Assembly (NCBI GenBank): GCA_002796345.1
Contig: PCXC01000007.1
Location: forward strand, 30,403 to 78,938
Length of the DNA stretch: 48,536 nucleotides
From: Deltaproteobacteria bacterium CG11_big_fil_rev_8_21_14_0_20_42_23
GTDB taxonomy: Bacteria > UBA10199 > 2-02-FULL-44-16
Direction: 5' to 3'
A model generated the notes under the pieces. The model ran no database searches, was not told the DNA's origin, and was given only the letters and a program-made list of their open reading frames with translations. The position numbers were made by a program, and so were the translations under genes. This document shows, piece after piece, positions 40,034 through 47,718 of the stretch (the first letter of the stretch is position 1; every line of letters begins with the position of its first letter).

Positions 40034-40953
40034 AAAATTGGTCCTAATGAACGTTGCGTAAGATCGCTAAGTACGGAATTAATCCACATATCATTTTCAA
40101 TATTACTTTCACCCTTTGTACACAAGCGCTTGAAGTGCTGGTATTCCAATTCCCAAGTTGGATCTGCTTGTACTAAAGTTATTGCTTCGTCATCTGGTCT
40201 TCCACTTGGCAGTTTACGATCACGCAATGTAAATGTACTTGGTCCCCATTTGCAAAGCGACTGAATATGCGCACTTCCCTTTTCAGCAAACACATCTGCA
40301 TAGAAATGGTTACGCCAATTTAGCAAGGTCATTTCCAATTGCAAAACTGGCATTCCGTTAGCACCAAATGAAAAATGATCAAAAGAAAGGTTTTCGAAAC
40401 GGTTACAGGAATAAATTTCGAATGGAGCAGATGGTTTACCAAACCAAAACAATACAGTGTCAAGAAGATGCGAACCTAAATCTGGTAACACCCCTGCACC
40501 TTGATCACGCCAAGCTGAATCTCGCACTAGACGCGCAGTACCGTTACCGTAGAACATGCGAACACAATAGATCTTCCCTAATTTTCCAGAGTCAATGACT
40601 TGTTTCATGCGCACAAAGTGCGGTTCGAAGCGATGGTTGTAAGCAGTGTAACAGACCGCATTATTGAGAGCTGCGGTTTTTGCCAAAGTTTCAAGCACGC
40701 TGTTGTTAGTTGCAAAAAGCGGTTTTTCAACTAAGAGATGTTTCCCATTACTTAACAAATGAGTCAGTAACTCAATCTTGGCATCATCCGGCGTACAAAC
40801 GAGTGCTGCATCATACAAATTGAGCGGAACGTCAGCTAGCGAACAATAATCTGCCTCAGGATGCACGGGATCAACTGTAGCAACAACTTCTTTGCCTGCA
40901 ACCGCGCGACGCTTATTTCCTTGTACTCCAAGACCAACAATAATCACCCGCAT
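40030..40953 (-). CDS. Gfo/Idh/MocA family oxidoreductase
   Basis: 307 aa, slightly short for the family. The Rossmann fold starts IIVGLGVQGNKRR (3-15); EKP occurs in LLVEKPLFA; NHRFEPHF and LGSHLLDTVLFWFG with the usual Asp/His region follow. It is likely to oxidise or reduce a nucleotide sugar. It sits between the nucleotidyltransferase-kinase fusion and the dehydrogenase homologue, and shares general features with the oxidoreductase at 162-1238. Confidence 0.85.
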   Translation of the reverse strand: MRVIIVGLGVQGNKRRAVAGKEVVATVDPVHPEADYCSLADVPLNLYDAALVCTPDDAKIELLTHLLSNGKHLLVEKPLFATNNSVLETLAKTAALNNAVCYTAYNHRFEPHFVRMKQVIDSGKLGKIYCVRMFYGNGTARLVRDSAWRDQGAGVLPDLGSHLLDTVLFWFGKPSAPFEIYSCNRFENLSFDHFSFGANGMPVLQLEMTLLNWRNHFYADVFAEKGSAHIQSLCKWGPSTFTLRDRKLPSGRPDDEAITLVQADPTWELEYQHFKRLCTKGESNIENDMWINSVLSDLTQRSLGPIL

Positions 40954-40959
40954 GATTTT

Positions 40960-42525
40960 TTATTCTCCATCATAACGATAAAGCGTATGCGTTTCTACGC
41001 GATGAATTTTCTTTTTCACAGCTTCCGACATAACAGGCCAGTTTCCATCATGTTCACATTCAACGCCTGCTGCCATACAACCTAGTATAGATGCAACAAC
41101 CTCGTTCTTAGTAGCAATCATAGCAAGTGTGGCATATGCAAGCATGGCATCACCAGCTCCAACTGCATCTACAACCTGCTCTACAAAACTATCGATAGCA
41201 AAAAAAGCTCGGTAATCTCCCGGCTCTCTTGAAGAACGATATGTAATTGTTCCACGCTCACCTAGTTTAAGAATAAGTGTTTTACATTTAGAGCGACGGT
41301 ACAACTCTAGCGCAAGTGGTCTCACTACTGAATCTTGATCGCCCAATGCAAACCGAGCTTCGCGCTCATTTGGAGTAATCAGATCAAAACCTTCGAACTC
41401 AAGTATATTGCCCCATCGACTAGCAACCTGGCTATCTGCAACACGATAAGCACCTTCAGGAATTGCAGCTGCCAATTCTGGAATTGTGTGTCGGTTAAAA
41501 ACACCATGACGAAAGTCACTAAACACAACAGCATCCGATTTTATACTAGAAATTTGTTCTTTCAAACGCTTCACCGTCTTATCCGAAATTGAACGATTAT
41601 CCAAAGTATCCACTTTGAGCAAACGATAGCCTTTTACAATGATTGCATTCTTATTCGTAGTAGGCCTTGTCTCATCAACGATGGGCAAAATGTTAACCCC
41701 AGCTTTTTCTAAATCATCAAGTACATAATTCTTAAACGCATCTTCACCAAGCACTGTAGAAAATGTCACATCAGCACCTGCTGCCTTAAGATGCTTTGCA
41801 ATAATTGCTGCTCCTCCAGAATAATCTACCTTCTTCTGAAATAAAACGCTCATAGTTGGAGTTTTTGTCATCCCGCCAATCATGTCACAATAAGTATAGC
41901 TATCTACAATAGTATCGCCCACAACATGAACCTTGATCCCCTCGAATTTATTAAGAGTAGCATAGAGATTGCTAAACGTAATATCTTCCGCAGTCATTAA
42001 GGATAAAAGTTTTTCAGTAGCAATTTTTGGTGGAGCAAGTTCAATGAGAGCAGAAGATGAATACACAATATCTCCTGGAGTAAAAATAATTTCACCACCG
42101 TATGTTTCTAGAACGGCCAACTCTTCTTGAGTCTTAGGATTTATTCCTCCACTAGAATATTCGTAGCCCTTTGCAAAGTAGTCCGGCTTGATTAATTCTA
42201 AATTGTAAAGCGGAGTTGGTCTACGATCAATAATTACATAATCAACTACTTCTAAAGCAGCCAAATTGATCGCTCGTAGATCCTCTGGAACATAAGGACG
42301 AGAGTTCGCCTTCATAATGTGTTCATCTGCGGTCAAACTGGCAATCAAAATGTCACCTTTTGTTTTCGCATACAAAAGATGCCTAACGTGCCCAGGGTGA
42401 ACAACATCAAAGGTTCCATGACACATGATCACTTTTTTTTGACGAGGTCTCGGCCCAATGATTTTCGAAAGCTGCTCCGCAGTTTTAATCTTTCGCTCTA
42501 CTAGTTTTTTGCTTGTTTCATCCAT
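40960..42525 (-). CDS. Fused sugar nucleotidyltransferase-PfkB kinase (HldE-like, domains in reverse order)
   Basis: 521 aa. The N-terminal cytidylyltransferase-fold domain has HGTFDVVHPGHVRHLLYAK at about 36-54 and resembles the nucleotidyltransferase half of HldE. The C-terminal half is a PfkB-type sugar kinase: VGDTIVDSY near 200, SGGAAIIAKHL, TPNEREA, and DAVGAGDAMLAY with the catalytic Asp. Normal HldE has the kinase first. ATG 42525 is chosen for its TAGGAAG site; a TTG at 42552 is the alternative. Together with the SIS isomerase, HAD phosphatase and transaldolase upstream it forms an NDP-heptose-like pathway, with an unknown exact sugar. Confidence 0.88.
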   Translation of the reverse strand: MDETSKKLVERKIKTAEQLSKIIGPRPRQKKVIMCHGTFDVVHPGHVRHLLYAKTKGDILIASLTADEHIMKANSRPYVPEDLRAINLAALEVVDYVIIDRRPTPLYNLELIKPDYFAKGYEYSSGGINPKTQEELAVLETYGGEIIFTPGDIVYSSSALIELAPPKIATEKLLSLMTAEDITFSNLYATLNKFEGIKVHVVGDTIVDSYTYCDMIGGMTKTPTMSVLFQKKVDYSGGAAIIAKHLKAAGADVTFSTVLGEDAFKNYVLDDLEKAGVNILPIVDETRPTTNKNAIIVKGYRLLKVDTLDNRSISDKTVKRLKEQISSIKSDAVVFSDFRHGVFNRHTIPELAAAIPEGAYRVADSQVASRWGNILEFEGFDLITPNEREARFALGDQDSVVRPLALELYRRSKCKTLILKLGERGTITYRSSREPGDYRAFFAIDSFVEQVVDAVGAGDAMLAYATLAMIATKNEVVASILGCMAAGVECEHDGNWPVMSEAVKKKIHRVETHTLYRYDGE

Positions 42526-42629
42526 GCTTCCTACCAATCTTCCATAAATCAAAAATTTAGGGGAAAAGTTTCTTCATTCAATCCAGAAAAATAATCTTCC
42601 TTTTTCTGGTTCCAAAAATTCCATAAGTT
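42526..42629. other. Gap after SDR gene with in-frame tail behind a TAG stop
   Basis: 104 bp. The upstream SDR ends in TAG (42630-42632), after which the same frame stays open for 26 more codons to a TGA at 42549-42551, reading NLWNFWNQKKEDYFSGLNEE... This may be a chance open stretch or a tail lost by a point mutation. The end of the gap holds the ribosome site of the next gene. No promoter or terminator is evident. Confidence 0.35.
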
Positions 42630-43631
42630 CTAAGTGCTGAGATTAGACAAAGTTTCAAACCACGTCTTTGTCGCATTGGCTATGGTCTTTGAATCCCATA
42701 AGGGAGCATTGCGCCAATATTCGATATTGTCGAGAATACGTTTTACGCCCTCTTCAAAACTCACCTTCTGAGTCCATGCTAATTGGGATTTAATCTTGGT
42801 AATATCCGCCCAAGTACAATCAGGTTCTCCAGGTCTTTTTGGAATGTAAACTACTGGGCCATCAAGTAATTCAACCAAGCGATTGACAGATTGGGGATTT
42901 CCAGCTCCCAAATTGTAAAGCTCTCCCACAATCTTTGTTGTAGCTGCCTCATAAAAAGCTTGCACAACGTCGGTTACATAAAGAAAATCGCGTGACTGAG
43001 TTCCATCTCCCACAACAGTGAATGGTCTTTTTTCTAATTTTTGCTTGAGAAAAACACCAAATACAGCACCATAAGCACCTGAGGTACGAGAGCGCGTACC
43101 ATAAGCGTTAAAAATCCTCACTGAATTGACAGGCAACTTATAAACAATATTCCAGTGAAAGCATGCTTGCTCACCTTGATATTTACTTAATGCATACGGA
43201 TATTGTGGAGAAATAGCATGATCTTCTTTCGTTGGAACATCTGCCAGGCCATAGCATGAGGATGAAGCTGCATAGACAAATTTTTGAACCTTTGCATACC
43301 GTGCACACTCCAACATATGAACTGTGCCTTGGACGTTAGAGGACATGTACTCAAGAGGACGTTCAATTGACGGGACAATATCTCCTATACCAGCAAAATG
43401 GAATATGTATTTTACCTCTTTAAAAAGAGGATCATTTGGTGCAAAGCTTCGAATATCACGCTGTTCAAACACAAGCGATTCTTTAGAATGATGAGCAATA
43501 TTCTCCTCACGTCCTCCAACAAGATTATCAATCACACGAACTTCGAAACCCTCTTCAATCAGCAAATCCACCATGTGACTACCGATAAAGCCTGCTCCAC
43601 CGGTTACTACTGCAATTGGCTTCGTTTTCAT
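42630..43631 (-). CDS. NAD-dependent nucleotide-sugar epimerase (GalE/WbpP-like SDR)
   Basis: 333-aa extended SDR. NAD-binding GGAGFIGSHMVDLL lies at residues 11-24, VIDNLVGG follows, and the catalytic set is SSSCYG and Tyr-Lys in YPYALSK; RIFNAYGTRSR and DGTQSRDFLYVTDV are typical of UDP-hexose 4-epimerases and GDP/UDP-sugar dehydratases. It overlaps the next upstream SDR gene by 4 bp. Likely works on the NDP-heptose-like product of this module. Confidence 0.88.
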   Translation of the reverse strand: MKTKPIAVVTGGAGFIGSHMVDLLIEEGFEVRVIDNLVGGREENIAHHSKESLVFEQRDIRSFAPNDPLFKEVKYIFHFAGIGDIVPSIERPLEYMSSNVQGTVHMLECARYAKVQKFVYAASSSCYGLADVPTKEDHAISPQYPYALSKYQGEQACFHWNIVYKLPVNSVRIFNAYGTRSRTSGAYGAVFGVFLKQKLEKRPFTVVGDGTQSRDFLYVTDVVQAFYEAATTKIVGELYNLGAGNPQSVNRLVELLDGPVVYIPKRPGEPDCTWADITKIKSQLAWTQKVSFEEGVKRILDNIEYWRNAPLWDSKTIANATKTWFETLSNLST

Positions 43632-44635
43632 GACGCTCTTAACTCCTTTAACCGTTTAACATTGTAATAAAAAGTGTCACTTAAACTATTTTGAAGTTTT
43701 CCAGCCTTGAAAGCTACACACAAATCCCGTACCGCATCTTCAACAGTGCGCTTTGGCTGAAAATCTAATGCGCCTCTAATTTTATCAGAATTAACATGAT
43801 AAGATCTAAGATCGTCACTTGAAGTAACTTCAATTGGAATATTGCCTTTTTCAGGAAAAAGATCTTCCACTACATGCTTCACAGTTTGAGCAATTTCCAT
43901 GATTGACATGTTCTGGATAGCTGCATTGAAAATTTGTCCAGCGATTTTCTCATCTGGCACCCTGAGCAAAAGTTTATAGAGATCTACCATATCTTGGATA
44001 TGCAAATTAGGACGTTTTTGTTCACCACCGAACACCGTAATTTTGTTATTGTTCATCGCATGATTAGTAAGAATGTTTACTGACAGATCAAGCCGTTGCC
44101 GCGGTGCATAGCCACAGAGCGTCGCGGGACGAATAGCAACGCATGTAAATTCAGGTGATTGGTGTTTGAAAAGAAGCGGTTCACACATTCCCTTATATTT
44201 ATTGTATAATGTGAGCGGTACCAAAGGATGTTCTTCAGTGACGTTAGGAGAATCTGAGACACCATAGACAGAACTTGATGAACAATAGATGAAACGTTTA
44301 ACCCCGGCAGCCTTTGCAGCAAGAACCATAGGTTCAAAAGCATGTAAGTTCACTGAAGTGGACAATTTTTCATCGAGTTCGAAACTTGCATCGTTAGAGA
44401 TACAAGCAAGTGAGATAACCGCATTCATATTTTTTAAGGCTTGAGTAAGTTGTGGCGTATCCCGGATATCTCCCTTAATTAGAGTTAAATTAGGGTTGTT
44501 TTTTGGTAAAAAATCATCACCAAAATACATAATGTCGTACACAGTGACTTTATAGCCAGCATCAAGTAATTGTGGAACAAGTAAACTGCCAACATACCCC
44601 GCACCTCCAGTAACTAAAACTTTTTCAAACTTCAT
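43628..44635 (-). CDS. NAD-dependent epimerase/dehydratase (SDR)
   Basis: 335 aa. NAD-binding GGAGYVGSLLVPQLL is at residues 10-24, the catalytic set is SSSSVYG and Tyr-Lys in LYNKYKG, and RPATLCGYAPRQRLDLSVN is typical of a branch of SDR proteins in heptose and deoxysugar loci. A GGAGG site lies 4 bp before ATG 44635. Follows the transaldolase gene directly. Exact reaction unknown. Confidence 0.87.
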   Translation of the reverse strand: MKFEKVLVTGGAGYVGSLLVPQLLDAGYKVTVYDIMYFGDDFLPKNNPNLTLIKGDIRDTPQLTQALKNMNAVISLACISNDASFELDEKLSTSVNLHAFEPMVLAAKAAGVKRFIYCSSSSVYGVSDSPNVTEEHPLVPLTLYNKYKGMCEPLLFKHQSPEFTCVAIRPATLCGYAPRQRLDLSVNILTNHAMNNNKITVFGGEQKRPNLHIQDMVDLYKLLLRVPDEKIAGQIFNAAIQNMSIMEIAQTVKHVVEDLFPEKGNIPIEVTSSDDLRSYHVNSDKIRGALDFQPKRTVEDAVRDLCVAFKAGKLQNSLSDTFYYNVKRLKELRAS

Positions 44636-44650
44636 TTTTCCTCCAAAATG

Positions 44651-45385
44651 TTAAGCTGCAACTTCTGTTTTAATCTTATATTGAGACGCCTGTGCATCAC
44701 AATAAAACATCTCTACCGTTTCCAGTGAAAATTTTTCTAAGTCCTTTCCAACTGAAGAAAGTTTTTTTAATATATCATTTGTCGCAGTGATAATATGACA
44801 TCCCACAGAGTCTGCTTGAAAAATATTCAAGAGCTCTCTCGGGCTAGCCCAGATCAACTCAGCATTTGGCCTTGCTTTCATAATCTCAACAGCCCTTGTC
44901 ATAAGAGGAACCGGGTCACGACCAGTGTCTGCAATACGCCCAGCAAATACTGATATAATTGCAGGAGTACTCTCTGATAAACAATCAACGATTCTGCTCA
45001 CTTGTTCAGGTGTCATTACGGCAGTGACATTCAACTTAACACCAGCATTGGATAATCTTTCAACTAAAGGCCCCGAAAACTCTCCACGCGTATTCATAAC
45101 AGGAATCTTCACGTTAACGTTACTTCCCCACGAAGCAATTTCAAGCGCCTGCTGCTCCATCTCGTTGAATTCATCAGCAAAGACTTCAAAGGAAATTGGA
45201 CGGTCTGATACTACTTTGAGCACTTCCATTGCAAATGATTTATAGTCTTTAACACCTGCTTTTCGCATAAGTGTGGGATTGGTAGTGAATCCTTTAATCA
45301 AAGGATTTGCATACATCTCCTCAATTCCCGATAAATCAGCACCGTCGGCAAACAACTTCACCTTTAAAGGTGTTTCCATAATCAT
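44651..45385 (-). CDS. Transaldolase-family enzyme
   Basis: 244 aa, the short transaldolase/fructose-6-phosphate aldolase type. FADGADLSGIEEM, GFTTNPTLMRKAG, FEVFADEFNEMEQQA, NVNVKIPVMNT (with the Schiff-base Lys) and LNVTAVMT are all family motifs. Two start codons are in frame (45385 and 45379); the first overlaps the HAD stop as ATGA. In a sugar locus it may make or split a ketose phosphate that feeds the neighbouring isomerase, kinase and phosphatase. Confidence 0.9.
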   Translation of the reverse strand: MIMETPLKVKLFADGADLSGIEEMYANPLIKGFTTNPTLMRKAGVKDYKSFAMEVLKVVSDRPISFEVFADEFNEMEQQALEIASWGSNVNVKIPVMNTRGEFSGPLVERLSNAGVKLNVTAVMTPEQVSRIVDCLSESTPAIISVFAGRIADTGRDPVPLMTRAVEIMKARPNAELIWASPRELLNIFQADSVGCHIITATNDILKKLSSVGKDLEKFSLETVEMFYCDAQASQYKIKTEVAA

Positions 45386-45951
45386 AACAATCTCTCCTTT
45401 CGCGGATAATTTTCTTGAAGAATGAGCCCGCCCGCTTCTTTTAAAGAACTCACCGTCGCATCGGGAATATCAACAAGTTGCTCTTGATATTTATAATCGA
45501 CAAAAAAAGTATAGCATCCAGCGGCCTTTCCCGCACTTACATCTCGCCATCTATCTCCTACCATAAAGCTACGATCAAGATCTATGTTCCATTCATAAGC
45601 CGCTCTCATCAACATCCCGGGTTTCGGCTTTCGACAATCACACTCATCTGAATCTATATGAAAACACGTCTTAATATCATCACACAAATCTAAAGCACGC
45701 AGCTTATTATGCATCACTTCCACCACTTCCCGTTGTTGAATTCCGGTTGCAACGTCAGGTTGGTTCGTAACCACAATAACCAAAAATCCAGCTTTACGCA
45801 GAGCACGGATCGAACTTTCCACACCTGGAAGAAAATGAAACTCATCAAAAGTAGCCGGAGGATAGGGCTTACCTTCGAATACCTTCACACAATTGATAAT
45901 ACCATCCCGATCTAGGAAAACTGCCCGTCTTAAATTAGTTTTATGTGCCAT
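45382..45951 (-). CDS. HAD phosphatase, GmhB-like
   Basis: 189 aa. The HAD nucleophile motif is FLDRDGIIN (about 12-20), motif II is VVTNQPDVATG, and the later KPKPGML and VGDRWRDVSAGKAAG complete the site. CDCRKPKPG contains Cys residues like the zinc-binding loop of GmhB. GmhB removes the 1 or 7 phosphate from D,D-heptose-1,7-bisphosphate. It sits between the SIS isomerase and the transaldolase, which fits that role. Confidence 0.9.
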   Translation of the reverse strand: MAHKTNLRRAVFLDRDGIINCVKVFEGKPYPPATFDEFHFLPGVESSIRALRKAGFLVIVVTNQPDVATGIQQREVVEVMHNKLRALDLCDDIKTCFHIDSDECDCRKPKPGMLMRAAYEWNIDLDRSFMVGDRWRDVSAGKAAGCYTFFVDYKYQEQLVDIPDATVSSLKEAGGLILQENYPRKERLL

Positions 45952-45967
45952 CGATTATTTTCGAACA

Positions 45968-46558
45968 CTACCATTTTGTTGGTATTTGTTGCAACTTGGG
46001 GTGAGAAACAAGGCAATGCCAAACCACTGCTTGAAATGCCTCTGAATGTGGAGTAATTCGAGATTCACTAACCGTAGGAATAACAATCACTGTATCTCCA
46101 AGTTGTTTTGTGTAGCCACCATCACGCCCTACAATTCCAAAAATTTTCATTTTTCGAGATTTAGCCTCATCAAGTGCATGTACGATGTTAGGACTAACAT
46201 TTTTCTCTAAATTACCACCACCAACTGAAAGGATAAATACCGCATCATTTTCATTTGCCTTACTCGTCCTCAGCCACATCGCAAAAACCGTATCCCAACC
46301 TTCATCATTGGTGCGAGCAGTTAATTCTGAAACATTATCAACAGGTGTATAACATTCTATGCCGCAAAGTTTTCTAAAATCATTAACCGCATGACTACAG
46401 TTTGCTGCACTTCCACCAACACCTAATAAAAACATTCTCCCCTCGCGTTCGCGAAGTGCGACTAACTCATACGTCAACTTTTCAACAGCAGCAAAGTCAA
46501 TTGATTTTGCCACAGTGCTTACTTCTTCAAAATATTGCTGCGTGTGTGTATCTCTCAC
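45968..46558 (-). CDS. SIS-domain phosphosugar isomerase, GmhA-like variant
   Basis: 196 aa, the length of GmhA. The phosphate-binding loop reads LLGVGGSAANCSHAVNDF, where GmhA has GNGGSAADAQHFAAEL, and the second loop is FILSVGGGNLEKNVSPN. The changed loop (Asn to Val) suggests a related but not identical substrate. GTG start at 46558, overlapping the Wzz stop as GTGA, with AAGGA 7-8 bp upstream. First enzyme of the heptose-like set. Confidence 0.85.
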   Translation of the reverse strand: MRDTHTQQYFEEVSTVAKSIDFAAVEKLTYELVALREREGRMFLLGVGGSAANCSHAVNDFRKLCGIECYTPVDNVSELTARTNDEGWDTVFAMWLRTSKANENDAVFILSVGGGNLEKNVSPNIVHALDEAKSRKMKIFGIVGRDGGYTKQLGDTVIVIPTVSESRITPHSEAFQAVVWHCLVSHPKLQQIPTKW

Positions 46559-47658
46559 GTTTCCATCCTTGCGTTTCGATTGGATTCTTTTCTGTTTTCA
46601 TCAAAGCGAGTATCCCTATGAGCACTCGCTCCTACAATTTTTCCTTCTTTGATATATTCTAGAAGAAGCGCTAGCATTGCGCCAAAAAAAAGAGAACCTA
46701 CAAAAGCACCTAATACCATCTGCTTGCGTTTTGGCTTCGACCGTTTTTCAGGCACTCGGGCAGAATCAACAATTTGAAATGCCAAATTATCCTTAACTTC
46801 TTCAATTTTCGCCATTTCATACTGCTGCACAAGCAGTGCATTTAGTTGGGCTAAAGAAGAACGATGCGCTGATAAATACTGATAGTAAACTTGTTGTGAA
46901 ACTCCTCGAACGTACATACTGCCATCGTCTTTCTTTTTTTCAACTACGTTTTCAATCAATTCTTCATCCAGTACTTCCAATCCAAGATCGGGAACTTCTT
47001 CTACACTAACATCATCCTCACCTACAAAAACATCTATCTTTGATCCAACCGATGATCCTCTTTTGTAAAACTCTCCAAGCTCTGTCCCTGCATTAAGGAG
47101 CTCCCGCTTATTTTTTATAAGTTGTCCTTTGACAAAGAGTTTATTTTTTCTTGCAGATGTAAAACTTCTTTCACGAATAAAATCTTGTAAGCTTTCCACG
47201 TATCTATTTGCCATTTTGGCTGAAAATTTTGGATCTTTGTATTCGGCTTGAATTTTTATTACTCCCGTTATCTCATCATTTTCAAATTGAACATGCCCAA
47301 GAAGGTCAACAACTGCAGAATGCAATGACTGCCCTTTCTCTGGCATCAACTTATATTTTTTCACCATGCGCTCTGCCAATGTGTAACTTTGAAGCAGTAC
47401 CATAAGTTGCTGCGCCGGCTTTATTACCCCCCCCCCTCCCATTCCTACCAAAGAGGCTAATGAAGAAAATCTGTCCGTTTGACTACTCTGAATAGGTAAA
47501 ATTACAGCTTCTGCCATATAGTACTTAGGCATTAATAGACTTGCCACGATTGTAGCCAAGGTTACAACTGCGACCAATATTGTAATGCTTTTTTTTCTTT
47601 TTTTTACTACCTCTAAATAATCAAGAAGATTAATTTCATCATTAGAGCACTCTTGCAT
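46555..47658 (-). CDS. Wzz-type polysaccharide chain-length/co-polymerase protein
   Basis: 367-aa inner-membrane protein that sets chain length or links synthesis to export. A cytoplasmic N-terminus with NLLDYLEVVKKRKK, TM1 at about 24-43, a large periplasmic part (about 50-305) with a coiled-coil region, then PEKRSKPKRKQ and TM2 at about 312-332. No C-terminal tyrosine kinase domain is attached. A run of ten G (coding strand; 47427-47436) falls at residues 75-78 (GMGGGGV). ATG start with a TGAGGTGAGG ribosome site. Confidence 0.9.
   Translation of the reverse strand: MQECSNDEINLLDYLEVVKKRKKSITILVAVVTLATIVASLLMPKYYMAEAVILPIQSSQTDRFSSLASLVGMGGGGVIKPAQQLMVLLQSYTLAERMVKKYKLMPEKGQSLHSAVVDLLGHVQFENDEITGVIKIQAEYKDPKFSAKMANRYVESLQDFIRERSFTSARKNKLFVKGQLIKNKRELLNAGTELGEFYKRGSSVGSKIDVFVGEDDVSVEEVPDLGLEVLDEELIENVVEKKKDDGSMYVRGVSQQVYYQYLSAHRSSLAQLNALLVQQYEMAKIEEVKDNLAFQIVDSARVPEKRSKPKRKQMVLGAFVGSLFFGAMLALLLEYIKEGKIVGASAHRDTRFDENRKESNRNARMET
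47427..47436 (-). repeat. Ten-base poly-G tract inside the Wzz-like gene
   Basis: Ten consecutive C on the plus strand (G on the coding strand), coding for glycines 75-77 and the first base of Val78. A single-base gain or loss would shift the frame and truncate the protein soon after. Such tracts are classic sites of slipped-strand phase variation, but whether it varies here is unknown. Confidence 0.9.
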
Positions 47659-47718
47659 GCCTCACCTCAGTAAAATCTACAAGCTGGTTATTGCCAAATA
47701 AATTATTTTTAAACAAAC

